From Acidaminococcus massiliensis (GTDB lineage Bacteria; Bacillota; Negativicutes; Acidaminococcales; Acidaminococcaceae), in the NCBI RefSeq assembly GCF_900095825.1, contig NZ_LT608315.1, forward strand, positions 1,045,873-1,109,872: a stretch of 64,000 bases of DNA, read 5' to 3'. Both the position numbers and the translations under genes were made by a program. The notes below the pieces were generated by a model. That model searched no databases, was not told the origin of the DNA, and worked only from the letters and a program-made list of their open reading frames with translations. Below, piece by piece: positions 8,113 to 16,161 of the stretch; within the stretch, counting starts at the first letter, position 1; the number at the start of each line of letters is the position of its first letter.

Positions 8113-9675
8113 TCATGCAAATTCCTTCAACAGTTCCAGAAACTCTTCCTCATGGTCCGGATACCACTGGGTGAAAGGTTCTCCGGCATCCAGCAGGATC
8201 TGGTTCAGATCCAGGAAAAAGCGGGGCAGCCGAGCGGTGGCGATGAGGGCCAGGGGCTCGCTGATTTTTTCTTTTCCGTAGGCATAGCTTCCGCCGGCGT
8301 ATACTTGGAAGGCACTGGCCCGTTCGCCATTTACCAGGGTAAAGGCCCCCCGGAAGCCCAGCGCTGCCAGGGACTGGACGGTACAGGTGGAAGGGCAGCC
8401 GGAAAAATGACATTTGGGCAGATACCGGGTATCCACGCCCTGTTCCTTCAGGAATGCTGCAATCCGGGCCAGGGTCCCGTGGGAATCGCACAGTCCCTGC
8501 TGGCAAACAGTAGCACCGATGCAGCTGACGGAATGTTCAAAGGCGGTATGAGCTGTGTCTTTTTCTGTCAGGGCTGCGATTTTCCGGGCTTCTTCCGCTG
8601 TCAGGTTGATGATGTAGCAGGTTTCGTCCGCATTCAGCCGCAGCTGGGCTCCTTCCATCTGCGAGGCTTCTCTCAGCAGCTGCTGGAACACCTGGATATC
8701 CGGCACACCGCCCAGGGGTTTGTATTCCACATAGTACAATCCTTCTTGTTTCTGGCTGCGGATCCGGGGATCCGTCAGGACGGAATCGTCTTTTCCGGCT
8801 TTGGTCAGGGGCGGGATGGGTTCCAGTTCCAGCCGGGGGATCCTTTCTTCCCGGCAATGGGCTGCCGCGTCCCGGACAGCCTGCCGGAAAGGATCTTCAC
8901 CCATTTTGGTCAAGATGAACCGGGAACGGGCCGTACCCCGGTGCTGATAGTCTCCATACTTCATGTATACGTCCCGGGCATAGCCCAGGATGTACCAGGA
9001 CAGATCCTGGGGATCCACCTGGGTATCGATGAGGACTCCGAATCGGCTGCCGTTGACGCCGAAGCCGCCGCCGGCATACACGTCGAAGGTGCCGCCTGGA
9101 CGGGCTACAAAGCCCAGATCTTTGAAGGTGGCATGGCCTTCGTTGTCGATTCCGTTGGAAAAGCTGATCTTGTACTTCCGGGGCAGCTTCAGTTCCGGGA
9201 TCAGACTGATGACAAAGCTGGAAGCAGCCCGGATGGCCGGGGTCATGTCAAAGGGTTCGCCTTTTTCCACTCCGTGGAGAGGGCTGGCCGTGATGTTCCG
9301 GGGATTGTCCCCGCCGGCACCGGCACAATAGATGCCCTGGTCGAAGCAGTCCTGATACAGGCCCAGGACTGCCTGTTCCTGGAGACGATGGAGCTGGAGG
9401 GCTTCCCCGGTGGTGAAGTGGGCCAGGGTCACCTGGTATCTGTCGATGGCCTGGGCCAGGAAAGCCATGTGGGCCTGGCTGATGGTCCCGCCGGAAAACC
9501 GGAGCCGGAGCATGCTGCTGTTGGCGCCTCGTTCTCCATAGGAACCGAATTTCCCGGAAGTCCCCTTATATTTGCCCGGAGGCAGTTCTTTGGCATAAAA
9601 AGCATGGGCCGCTTCCTGGAAAATCGGGAATTGGCTGCGGATTTTTTCTTTGGCAGTTTCAGAAATCTGTAGCAA
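8113..9675 (-). CDS. siroheme [4Fe-4S] nitrite/sulfite reductase-like protein
   Basis: 520 residues with the duplicated ferredoxin-like layout of assimilatory nitrite/sulfite reductases. The cofactor motif is intact: CIGATVC (C-x5-C) followed by GCPSTC (C-x3-C) about 45 residues later, which ligate the 4Fe-4S cluster bridged to siroheme. RLRFSGG and GGDNPRNITASP fit the first siroheme-binding half. Whether it reduces nitrite or sulfite cannot be told. Translation starts at a TTG (9675) with GGAGGG about nine bases upstream; no ATG is available. It lies 37 bases downstream of the RNA methyltransferase gene and ends before the shared terminator, so the two are probably one transcript. Confidence 0.85.
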   Translation of the reverse strand: MLQISETAKEKIRSQFPIFQEAAHAFYAKELPPGKYKGTSGKFGSYGERGANSSMLRLRFSGGTISQAHMAFLAQAIDRYQVTLAHFTTGEALQLHRLQEQAVLGLYQDCFDQGIYCAGAGGDNPRNITASPLHGVEKGEPFDMTPAIRAASSFVISLIPELKLPRKYKISFSNGIDNEGHATFKDLGFVARPGGTFDVYAGGGFGVNGSRFGVLIDTQVDPQDLSWYILGYARDVYMKYGDYQHRGTARSRFILTKMGEDPFRQAVRDAAAHCREERIPRLELEPIPPLTKAGKDDSVLTDPRIRSQKQEGLYYVEYKPLGGVPDIQVFQQLLREASQMEGAQLRLNADETCYIINLTAEEARKIAALTEKDTAHTAFEHSVSCIGATVCQQGLCDSHGTLARIAAFLKEQGVDTRYLPKCHFSGCPSTCTVQSLAALGFRGAFTLVNGERASAFQVYAGGSYAYGKEKISEPLALIATARLPRFFLDLNQILLDAGEPFTQWYPDHEEEFLELLKEFA

Positions 9676-9712
9676 GGATGGATCCCTCCTTCAATAATAT
9701 ATCCTTCTTCTC

Positions 9713-11089
9713 TTATCTCAAGGTCAGCAGGCAGACTGTTTCCACATGGCTGGTGTGGGGGAACATGTCCACGGGCTGGACTTTCCGGACCACGAAGCCT
9801 TTGTCCCGTAAAATGGCCGCATCCCGGGCCAGGGAAGCCGGATTGCAGGAAACGTATACCACCCGCTGGGGACGGACCCTGGCAATGGCATCCAGCACCC
9901 GCTGTTCACAGCCAGCCCGGGGCGGATCCAATACCACCACATCCGGACGGCTGCCCTGGCGGACCAGTTCCGGCATTTCTTTGGCTGCATCTCCGCATAG
10001 GAAGTCCACATTGGCCACATGATTGTCCCGGGCGTTCTGCCGAGCATCCCGGATGGCCGGAGCCACGATTTCGATGCCCAGGGCCCGCTGGGCTTTCTGG
10101 GCCAGGAATAGGGTGATGGTGCCGGTACCGCAGTAGGCGTCGATGACTTTCTCCTTTCCCGTGAGGGACGCATACTGGAGGGCTGTTTCATAGAGCTTTT
10201 CCGCTTGGAGGGTGTTCACCTGAAAAAAAGAATGGGGGGAAATGGCAAAGGTGAATTTGCCCAGACGGTCGTGGATCACCCCGGGGCCCCAGATGACTTT
10301 GTTCTTCGGTCCCATGATCACATTGGTGTGCCGGGTATTGATGTTCTGGACCAGGGTGGTGAAGCCGGGGATTTCCTGGCGGAGCATGGCGGTCAGGTCC
10401 TTCAGATGGGGGACCTGGGGCTCGTTGGTCACCAATACAGCCATCACTTCTCCCGTCTGGACTCCCACTCGCCCCATAATGTGCCGGACGATGCCCCGGC
10501 GGGCATCTTCTTCCAAGGCGGGGATCCGGTATTTTTCCATCCAGGACCGGACAGTCTGGACAATCTGATTGTTGGCCTGCTGCTGGATCAGGCAGCCCTT
10601 CACATCGATGACTCGGTGGGTCCCTTGGGCATAGCAGCCGATGGCCAGGGTATGATTCCGTCCCTGGGCGGCAGGGACCTGCATCTTGTTCCGGTAATGC
10701 CAAGGATCATCTGCACCCAGGGTCTCCTGGACACAGAGTTTGGTGAAATGGCCGATCCGTTCCATGGCATCCACTACGGTCTGGCGTTTCAGAGCCAGCT
10801 GGGCCGGATAGGAAAGGTGCTGGAGCTGGCAGCCGCCGCACTGGGCATAGACGGGGCAGGGCGGTTCCACCCGGTCAGGAGAGGGTACCAGCAGCTTCTG
10901 CAGCCGGGCCTGACCGTAGCTTTTTTTCAGCAGGGTCACCTGGGCCTGGATCCGTTCTCCCGGCAAAGCACCGGGAACGAAGAAGGTAAAGCCGCTGACT
11001 TTGCCCACCCCTTCCCCGGAACTGCCCAGCCCGGTAATGGTCAGTTCGATATTCTCTTTGAGTTGGAATGGTATCTTATTCTCTTTCAT
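9713..11089 (-). CDS. rlmD: 23S rRNA (uracil-5-)-methyltransferase, RlmD/RumA family
   Basis: 458 residues: an N-terminal TRAM domain (LTITGLGSSGEGVGK to about residue 60), a 4Fe-4S motif CPVYAQCGGCQLQH, an insert, and a C-terminal SAM methyltransferase domain with DAYCGTGTITLFLA, LDPPRAGC and VYVSCNP, where the Cys is the usual nucleophile. It methylates uridine C5 in 23S rRNA; in Firmicutes one enzyme may do both RlmC and RlmD sites, so positional specificity is uncertain. The frame is open to 11224, but homology begins just after the ATG at 11089, which lies only nine bases downstream of a -10 box, so the message may be leaderless. It is followed by the reductase gene. Confidence 0.85.
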   Translation of the reverse strand: MKENKIPFQLKENIELTITGLGSSGEGVGKVSGFTFFVPGALPGERIQAQVTLLKKSYGQARLQKLLVPSPDRVEPPCPVYAQCGGCQLQHLSYPAQLALKRQTVVDAMERIGHFTKLCVQETLGADDPWHYRNKMQVPAAQGRNHTLAIGCYAQGTHRVIDVKGCLIQQQANNQIVQTVRSWMEKYRIPALEEDARRGIVRHIMGRVGVQTGEVMAVLVTNEPQVPHLKDLTAMLRQEIPGFTTLVQNINTRHTNVIMGPKNKVIWGPGVIHDRLGKFTFAISPHSFFQVNTLQAEKLYETALQYASLTGKEKVIDAYCGTGTITLFLAQKAQRALGIEIVAPAIRDARQNARDNHVANVDFLCGDAAKEMPELVRQGSRPDVVVLDPPRAGCEQRVLDAIARVRPQRVVYVSCNPASLARDAAILRDKGFVVRKVQPVDMFPHTSHVETVCLLTLR

Positions 11090-11098
11090 AATACTGTC

Positions 11099-11127
11099 AT
11101 TATACCGTTGTCCCAGGATGGACGCAA
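11099..11127 (-). promoter_or_regulatory. promoter of the methyltransferase-reductase pair
   Basis: On the minus strand TTGCGT (11127-11122) and TATAAT (11104-11099) are 17 bases apart. The -10 box ends nine bases before the ATG at 11089, placing the transcript start at or just before the start codon. Confidence 0.7.
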
Positions 11128-11211
11128 TGTTTCCTGGGGAAAAGTCCCTAAAAGGCAGGGAAAAGAGGAAAAAGACAGGAAGTCCCTTATTCTGGGAGAT
11201 AATCAAATGAA

Positions 11212-11240
11212 TTGACAAAATCACAGGTTTTTACTATTAT
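11212..11240 (+). promoter_or_regulatory. promoter of crcB
   Basis: Consensus TTGACA (11212-11217) with 17 bases to TATTAT (11235-11240). The predicted transcript begins near 11247 and would have a leader of about 105 bases. Confidence 0.75.
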
Positions 11241-11250
11241 ATAAATAGAA

Positions 11251-11283
11251 GGACGCTGAGTTTGGTTGCAGCGCCCGTTTTTT
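11251..11283 (+). terminator. hairpin with U tract at the very start of the crcB leader
   Basis: GGACGCTG (11251-11258) pairs with CAGCGCCC (11269-11276, one mismatch), followed by GTTTTTT. Because it lies just downstream of the crcB promoter and before the coding region, it would act as an attenuator rather than a gene-end terminator. No fluoride-riboswitch consensus was recognised around it. Confidence 0.5.
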
Positions 11284-11353
11284 CAAATACAAGGAAAAAG
11301 GGTGTAGCTGGGAGGCGTGATCTTACTGGAAATACCATGAGGGGGAAAAGTTT

Positions 11354-11746
11354 ATGATGTGGAAAGAGGATGTACTGCTGCTGTTCTATGTGGCTCTGGG
11401 CGGTGCACTGGGTTCTGTGGGGAGATACCTGGTGGCAGCTGCCCTGAAGGGAGTCTGGGGGAACGACTTCCCTTGGGAGATGATCTTCGTCAATACGTTT
11501 GGATGCATCCTGGTGGGTTTCTTTGCTGCGTTCCTGTATACCAAGCTGCCCCATCCCAAGTGGGCCATGCTGTTGTACTGGGGATTCATCGGCGGTTTTA
11601 CGGCGTTTTCTTCTTTTATCAAAGAAGGACTGCACTTCTTTCTCCATGGGGAACATATTACGGGGTTTTTCTATCTGCTGCTCCAGAATACACTGGGCCT
11701 ATTGGCAGCCAGCCTTGCTTTCTGGGCGGGAAAAACATTTTTTTAA
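11354..11746 (+). CDS. crcB: fluoride channel CrcB/Fluc
   Basis: 130 residues with four transmembrane segments and the Fluc signatures: GGALGSVGRYL near residue 16-26, FVNTFGCILVG near 45, and GFIGGFTAFSSF near 77-88, whose Phe residues line the fluoride path. Fluc proteins work as dual-topology dimers that let F- leave the cytoplasm; only one copy is present here, as expected for a homodimer. AGGGGG lies eight bases before the ATG at 11354. It has its own promoter and an odd early hairpin in its leader, and is followed 15 bases later by a membrane phosphoesterase gene. Confidence 0.9.
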   Translation: MMWKEDVLLLFYVALGGALGSVGRYLVAAALKGVWGNDFPWEMIFVNTFGCILVGFFAAFLYTKLPHPKWAMLLYWGFIGGFTAFSSFIKEGLHFFLHGEHITGFFYLLLQNTLGLLAASLAFWAGKTFF

Positions 11747-11761
11747 AGGAATGATGTTGGT

Positions 11762-12844
11762 GTGAAACCTTTTTTTGCAACCCTGCTCCTTGTGGGCCTG
11801 GGCGGTTCCGCGGCCATCTGGGCCATGTACCGGACAGGCCTTTCTTTTTTGCGTCCCTTCTGGACCCTGGGGATATTCTTGCTGTTGCCTCTGTGTTTCG
11901 TCCTCAGCAATGTGTACCTCCATGCCCTGCCCCGGCCGGCCATCCGTTTTTTGGCCTGGACCGGCGGGCTCTGGATGGGCTTCCTCTATTATTCCGTGCT
12001 GGGACTGATCCTGTTCCTGCCTGCCCTTTTGGCGGGGAAACTGGGCCGCTGGCCGCTGCTGGCACCCCGGGCAGCGCAGGTCCTTGCGGCCGGCATTGTC
12101 TGTTTGGTCTTAGGCGGCTGCTGGCAAGCCCTCCATCCGGTGGTCCGGAAAATGGAGTATGTAACGGATAAACCCATCCCCGGTCCTTACCGGATCGTCT
12201 TTGTGTCGGACCTCCATTTCGGCGGTCTTTTCGGGACCTCCTATGGAGAAACCCTGGTCCGGAGGATCAACGGCTTGGAGCCTGACCTGGTCCTTCTGGG
12301 AGGGGATATGGTGGACGGGGACCTTCCTTTTGTCCAGCAGGAAGACAGCTTGGCTCCGTTGGCCCGGATCCAGAGCCGGGACGGGGTGTATGCCGTTTAC
12401 GGCAACCATGACAAAAGGATGGGCACGGAAGCGGTGGAACGGTCCCTCCTGGAATCAGAAGGCATCCGTTTTGCCGTGGATGAGAACAAGGCCGTGAATC
12501 CTTGGCTGAATCTGACGGGAATGGATGATTACCTGTTCGGGGACCGGAGAGCATCCTATCATCCGGAACAGGGGAAATTCAATGTGTTTATGGAACATGA
12601 GCCCCGGCGGATCCAAGAGGCAGCAGAGCGGGGATATGATCTGTATTTTGCCGGCCATACCCATGCCGGCCAGATGGCTCCCAACCGGCTGATCACTCGG
12701 AAAATGTACTTCTTGGATTATGGATCGGAAATGGTGGGGCAGATGCTGGCCACGGTATCCAGCGGCTATGGCCTCTGGGGGGTCCCCATCCGCATCGGTC
12801 CCAAACCGGAAATCGTCGTTGTGGACATCAAAAAAGCAGATTGA
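11762..12844 (+). CDS. membrane-anchored metallophosphoesterase (YkuE/YaeI type)
   Basis: 360 residues. The first 120 hold four or so hydrophobic segments; the rest is a calcineurin-like phosphoesterase with the five metal motifs: FVSDLHFGG, GGDMVDGD, YGNHDK, and GHTHAGQ at the end. Related proteins cleave phosphate esters of lipids or UDP-sugars at the membrane, but the substrate here is unknown. Translation probably starts at GTG 11762 with AAGGA upstream. Its last codons form the left arm of a bidirectional terminator shared with the convergent glycosylase gene. Confidence 0.8.
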   Translation: MKPFFATLLLVGLGGSAAIWAMYRTGLSFLRPFWTLGIFLLLPLCFVLSNVYLHALPRPAIRFLAWTGGLWMGFLYYSVLGLILFLPALLAGKLGRWPLLAPRAAQVLAAGIVCLVLGGCWQALHPVVRKMEYVTDKPIPGPYRIVFVSDLHFGGLFGTSYGETLVRRINGLEPDLVLLGGDMVDGDLPFVQQEDSLAPLARIQSRDGVYAVYGNHDKRMGTEAVERSLLESEGIRFAVDENKAVNPWLNLTGMDDYLFGDRRASYHPEQGKFNVFMEHEPRRIQEAAERGYDLYFAGHTHAGQMAPNRLITRKMYFLDYGSEMVGQMLATVSSGYGLWGVPIRIGPKPEIVVVDIKKAD

Positions 12845-12868
12845 GCGGCATGCTCAATCTGCTTTTTT
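12830..12868. terminator. bidirectional terminator between convergent genes
   Basis: A 17-base perfect stem (arms 12830-12846 and 12852-12868, core GCAGATTGAGC) with five-base loop and A/T-rich ends on both sides. It overlaps the 3' ends of both coding regions. Confidence 0.9.
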
Positions 12869-13522
12869 CTTTTGGCCGCTGACAGTTGACCGTTGACTGC
12901 TGACCGGCGGTGCTGCCTGGAGCAGCACCGCCCCATACATCTCCGCCTTCTTCTCCAGCTTCATGGGATAGGCCCGGGAGGTGGAAGGCAGGCGGGTCAG
13001 GAGCAGTTCCCGTCCATCCAGGACAATGGGAAGGGAGGTCCCGGTCCGGGGCAGTTTAGGGGGATCGGTGCATTGGTGGAGGACGATTTCTGTAGCTTTT
13101 TCTCCGGTGGTGATCAGCTGACGGCAGCTGGAAATCTGCTGGAGCATGGCGGCCAGCGGCGCTTCTTCCACCACATGGAGGAATTTATCCGAGGCATTGC
13201 CCTTTTGCCGCTGGGCCCGGAGCACAGTGGGCCCCAGGGCGATCCCGGCTTGGCTTAGGAAGGCCTTGATCTTTGCGGCATCAAAAGCCTTGGCCTGCCC
13301 TTTCCGGAAGTGGTCCGGGTCTTTGAAATACACCATTCCTATGATCCGCCATATGTCATTCTGGAAATTGGGGTAATAGAAATCCATAGCCCGTTTTTCC
13401 GCTGCAGGAGGAAAAGTACCCAGGATCAGCACCCGGGCCCCTGCCGGCAGGAAAGGCGGAAAAGGATGCACCTCCACCGGGATCCCCGGCAGGATTTCTC
13501 CTGTAAGCTCCATTTGTTTCAT
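12854..13522 (-). CDS. uracil-DNA glycosylase superfamily protein (Mug/UDG-F4-like)
   Basis: 222 residues. GTFPP followed by FYYPNFQNDIW matches the first active-site motif of the DNA-deoxyinosine/uracil glycosylase group, and LPSTSRAYP near the C-terminal end is the second motif that contacts the minor groove. Base excision of deaminated bases is the expected role; exact base is unknown. Start 13522 is taken because AAAAGGAG precedes it; an upstream in-frame ATG at 13543 overlaps that site. The last about 18 residues (from VSSQRS) are encoded by a heptamer repeat array and the terminator arm, so this tail is unlikely to be functional. Confidence 0.75.
   Translation of the reverse strand: MKQMELTGEILPGIPVEVHPFPPFLPAGARVLILGTFPPAAEKRAMDFYYPNFQNDIWRIIGMVYFKDPDHFRKGQAKAFDAAKIKAFLSQAGIALGPTVLRAQRQKGNASDKFLHVVEEAPLAAMLQQISSCRQLITTGEKATEIVLHQCTDPPKLPRTGTSLPIVLDGRELLLTRLPSTSRAYPMKLEKKAEMYGAVLLQAAPPVSSQRSTVSGQKKKAD
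12878..12905 (+). repeat. heptamer array A, GYTGACN x4
   Basis: Four perfect tandem copies of GYTGACN with no spacing. The array lies inside the 3' end of the minus-strand glycosylase gene, where it is translated as part of the C-terminal tail, immediately next to the terminator. Confidence 0.8.
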
Positions 13523-13581
13523 GACAATATCGCTCCTTTTCATTCAGCGCCGGCAGAACAGAAAGCCGGCATCCAGCGGCC

Positions 13582-13602
13582 ATTGATCATTGACCATTGA
13601 CA
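13582..13602 (+). repeat. heptamer array B, ATTGAYN x3
   Basis: Three tandem copies of ATTGAYN occupy the short gap between the Crp-family gene and the glycosylase gene. Same 7-base period as array A with a slightly different unit. Confidence 0.75.
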
Positions 13603-13607
13603 GCCTT

Positions 13608-14270
13608 TTACTCCTCTTTCAGCAGCTTGAAGCTTTCCTTGTGGTATTCCAGGATGCCCTCTTTCTGCATCTTGCTCAGTTCGTTGCTGAGAGCACTCCG
13701 GTCTACGCTCAGATAGTCTGCCATCTGCTGCCGGTTGAAGGGGACTGTGATGATCTTTTTCTTCTGCTGGGCAGCCAGGAAGGACAGATAAGAAAGGACC
13801 CGCCCTCGGATGGATTTGGAAGAGGTGTGGAGGATACGCCGGGCCAGGGACAGATTTTTCCGGGCCAGGATATGGAGCAGGTTGTCGCTGATCTGCTGGT
13901 GCTGGGGGCAGCTGCGGGAACAAGTATGGAAGACCTTGGAAAGATCCATCATCAGGACAGTGGAGTCTTCCACCGCCAGTACGTTGATCAGCAGGGGCTC
14001 ATTTTCCGCACAGGCATAGGCTTCCGCAAACAGTTCTCCGGGCCCCATCTGTCCCAGCAGGTTCCGGTTGCCCCACAGATCGTCGTTTTCAATGATGACT
14101 TTCCCGGAAAGGACCATGCTGACCGTATGGACCACATCTCCTGCATAGTGGATGTAGGAGCCTTTTTGATAAGACCGGACCACTCCGCCCAGACAGTGCA
14201 TCCGGACTTCGATTTCGGCTGGGGGGACATTTTTGAATAAGGCCGTTTTGGCCAAGAATGCAGTATCCAT
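13608..14270 (-). CDS. Crp/Fnr-family transcriptional regulator
   Basis: 220 residues: a cyclic-nucleotide-binding-fold sensor domain (to about residue 120), dimer helix, and a winged-helix DNA-binding domain with the family pattern FNRQQMADYLSVDRSALSNELSKM. Cysteines at CSRSC in the middle might bind a cofactor or respond to redox but do not match the N-terminal FNR cluster pattern. GGAGGAG precedes the ATG. Two inverted repeats lie in its upstream region and may be autoregulatory sites. It is transcribed away from the metA T-box leader; its target genes are unknown. Confidence 0.85.
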   Translation of the reverse strand: MDTAFLAKTALFKNVPPAEIEVRMHCLGGVVRSYQKGSYIHYAGDVVHTVSMVLSGKVIIENDDLWGNRNLLGQMGPGELFAEAYACAENEPLLINVLAVEDSTVLMMDLSKVFHTCSRSCPQHQQISDNLLHILARKNLSLARRILHTSSKSIRGRVLSYLSFLAAQQKKKIITVPFNRQQMADYLSVDRSALSNELSKMQKEGILEYHKESFKLLKEE

Positions 14271-14281
14271 GATTCTCCTCC

Positions 14282-14314
14282 GTTGTTAAAACAACATTAA
14301 TACTGTCCCCAGTA
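14282..14314 (-). promoter_or_regulatory. two inverted repeats upstream of the Crp/Fnr gene
   Basis: GTTGTT-2-AACAAC (14282-14295) and TACTG-4-CAGTA (14301-14314) lie 11-44 bases upstream of the regulator's start codon. They are plausible operators or promoter-overlapping sites; no binding consensus is known for this protein. Confidence 0.4.
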
Positions 14315-14352
14315 TAAGACCAATTTCCTGGAAATGCAAGGGGAAGAAGGAC

Positions 14353-14381
14353 TTGACGAAAGGAATTTTCTGTGCTAAATT
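14353..14381 (+). promoter_or_regulatory. promoter of the metA T-box leader
   Basis: TTGACG (14353-14358), 17 bases, TAAATT (14376-14381). The predicted start near 14388 is exactly where the structured leader begins. Confidence 0.7.
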
Positions 14382-14387
14382 GAAAGC

Positions 14388-14650
14388 AATTTGATAGAGA
14401 TACCTGCGATGAAAAGAAGAGTACCTTTTGCAGGCCGGCACAGAGAGCTTCCACTGGGGTGAAAGGAAGAGCGGCGGAGAAAGGGAACATGGCCTTGGAG
14501 CAGATGATTGAACAGCAGTAGGTCATCCGGGAGTGCCCGTTACAGCACTGGAGCATCCGAATTTTCGCGTGCTCGAGAGGCCTGGTTCGCCAGGCGAAGC
14601 CGGGTGGTACCACGATGCTTTCGTCCCTGCAGGGGGCGGGAGCTTTTTTT
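14388..14650 (+). promoter_or_regulatory. T-box riboswitch with Met specifier, upstream of metA
   Basis: The leader contains the T-box core GGGTGGTACCACG at 14602-14614, a stem I region with CAGAGAG and GGTGAAAGG motifs, and a terminator hairpin ending in a T run at 14641-14650. In the specifier region the pattern GAAC-ATG-GCC places ATG (14489-14491) as the codon read by uncharged tRNA-Met. When tRNA-Met is uncharged, the antiterminator forms and metA is expressed. The Met specifier agrees with the downstream gene. Exact boundaries are estimated. Confidence 0.85.
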
Positions 14651-14677
14651 GTTCGAGAAAATAAAGGAGTGAGCGCT

Positions 14678-15601
14678 ATGCCAATCAAAATCGACAGCCA
14701 TCTTTCTGCCAAGGAAAAACTGCGTGAAGAAAATATCATCACCATCGACAACGACCGGGCCCTGACCCAGGATATCCGTCCTTTGAAAATCTTGATCCTG
14801 AACCTGATGCCGTTGAAAAAGCCGACAGAACTGCAGCTGCTGCGGCTTTTGGGCAATTCTCCCCTGCAGCTGGAAATCGATTTTTGCCGGCCGGTGAGCC
14901 GGGTGGGGACCCATACCGACAATTCCTATCTGGAATCTGCTTACCTGGAATTCAGCGATATCCAGGACCGGTATTATGACGGTCTCATCGTAACTGGGGC
15001 ACCGGTGGAAAAACTGGAATTCGAGGATGTGGAATACTGGGGAGAAATCGAAGAATACTTGGAATGGGCCCGGAGCCACGTATATTCCGTCCTCCACTAC
15101 TGTTGGGGTGCCCAGGCCGGCCTGTACTATTACTATGATGTGCCGAAGATCATGTTCCCCCAGAAACTCTGCGGTATCTATCCCTACGGGCTCACCGTCC
15201 GGAACCATCCTCTGCTCCGGGGCTTCGATGACCGGTACTTCATCCCCCAGTCCCGCTATACCACGGTGGATGACGCCAAAGTCTACAGCACTCCAGATCT
15301 CCAGGTCCTCAGCCGCAGTGTGGAGAACGGTATCAACATCTGTGCTACGGAAGACCTGCGGAGGATCTTCGTCATGGGCCATTTTGAATATGATCGGATG
15401 ACCCTTCGGGATGAATACGTCCGGGACCGGGAAAAAGGGTTGGATCCCTCCCTGCCCAAGCACTATTATCCCACCGATGATACCACCCAGGAACCTTTGT
15501 TCAAATGGTGCAGTTATGTCCATCTGTTCTACTTGAACTGGCTGAATGTGGTGTACCAGGATACGCCTTACGATTTGCACAAGCTGACAAAGAGGGAGTA
15601 G
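14678..15601 (+). CDS. metA: homoserine O-acetyltransferase, MetA family
   Basis: 307 residues over the whole MetA length. The nucleophile is Cys142 in HYCWGAQAG, with the family's GHFEYD His/Glu segment later. Residue 111 is Glu (GAPVEKLEF); in Bacillus cereus MetA Glu111 selects acetyl-CoA, whereas succinyl-CoA enzymes have Gly, so this is predicted to be an acetyltransferase for methionine synthesis. It is controlled by the upstream Met T-box. AAAGGAG precedes the ATG at 14678. tadA follows 58 bases later and may be partly co-transcribed. Confidence 0.92.
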   Translation: MPIKIDSHLSAKEKLREENIITIDNDRALTQDIRPLKILILNLMPLKKPTELQLLRLLGNSPLQLEIDFCRPVSRVGTHTDNSYLESAYLEFSDIQDRYYDGLIVTGAPVEKLEFEDVEYWGEIEEYLEWARSHVYSVLHYCWGAQAGLYYYYDVPKIMFPQKLCGIYPYGLTVRNHPLLRGFDDRYFIPQSRYTTVDDAKVYSTPDLQVLSRSVENGINICATEDLRRIFVMGHFEYDRMTLRDEYVRDREKGLDPSLPKHYYPTDDTTQEPLFKWCSYVHLFYLNWLNVVYQDTPYDLHKLTKRE

Positions 15602-15658
15602 GTGGGCTGCTGCACGTTATTGTGCACCATTTGCTCACACTTACAAGGAGGTTCAAAA

Positions 15659-16138
15659 ATGGAGCAAACGGCAAAGAACTCTCTTGCCGGGCAGACCGAT
15701 GTACGCTTCATGGAAATGGCCCTGGAAGAAGCTCGGCAGGCAGCCCGGGAGGGAGAGATCCCTGTGGGAGCCGTCCTGGTCCGGGAGGGCCAGGTATTGG
15801 CCCGGGACCACAACCGCCGGGAACAGGACAGGGATGCCACGGCCCATGCGGAACTCCTGGTGATCCGGCAGGCCTGCCAGCTGCTCCAGCGCTGGCGCCT
15901 CAGCGATGCTACCCTGTATGTGACTTTGGAACCCTGCCCTATGTGTGCCGGTGCCATCTGGAACGCCCGCCTGGGAAGGGTGGTGTACGGGGCCTGGGAC
16001 AGTGCGGCCGGGGCCTGTGGATCCCAGTTCAATCTGCCCGCCCATGCTTCCCTGAATTTCCGGACAGCCGTCACTGCCGGGGTGCTGGAACAGGAGTGTC
16101 GGAAAATTTTACAAGATTTTTTGAAAGCACGGCGGTAA
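15659..16138 (+). CDS. tadA: tRNA adenosine(34) deaminase TadA
   Basis: 159 residues, the usual TadA length. The zinc/deaminase motifs HAE (in TAHAELLVI) and PCPMCAG are intact, with the proton shuttle Glu in HAE. It converts A34 to inosine in tRNA-Arg(ACG). AAGGAGG lies eight bases before the ATG. The 3' end of the gene contains the -35 box of the next tRNA promoter. The 58-base gap to metA holds a small TGCAC/GTGCA hairpin. Confidence 0.92.
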   Translation: MEQTAKNSLAGQTDVRFMEMALEEARQAAREGEIPVGAVLVREGQVLARDHNRREQDRDATAHAELLVIRQACQLLQRWRLSDATLYVTLEPCPMCAGAIWNARLGRVVYGAWDSAAGACGSQFNLPAHASLNFRTAVTAGVLEQECRKILQDFLKARR

Positions 16139-16150
16139 GTATGGTATAAT
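16121..16150 (+). promoter_or_regulatory. promoter of tRNA-Ser(CGA)
   Basis: TTGAAA (16121-16126), 18 bases, TATAAT (16145-16150). The -35 is inside the tadA coding end; the tRNA begins 12 bases after the -10. Confidence 0.75.
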
Positions 16151-16161
16151 AAAATTCTCAT

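Noticed and set aside
8152-9672. 506-residue open frame antisense to the siroheme reductase gene
   Set aside because: It mirrors a clearly conserved gene, is rich in Gly/Phe/Gln from reversed GC-rich codons, and has no ribosome site or family motif.
11089-11224. Longer methyltransferase starting at 11224
   Set aside because: The extra 45 residues have no similarity to the TRAM domain and run across the gene's own promoter.
11284-11353. Fluoride riboswitch before crcB
   Set aside because: I looked for the conserved GATG...TGATGG...CCTACT pattern and did not find it; only a simple hairpin with a T run is present.
13523-13543. Start of the glycosylase gene at ATG 13543
   Set aside because: The AAAAGGAG ribosome site lies downstream of that ATG and directs the start at 13522.
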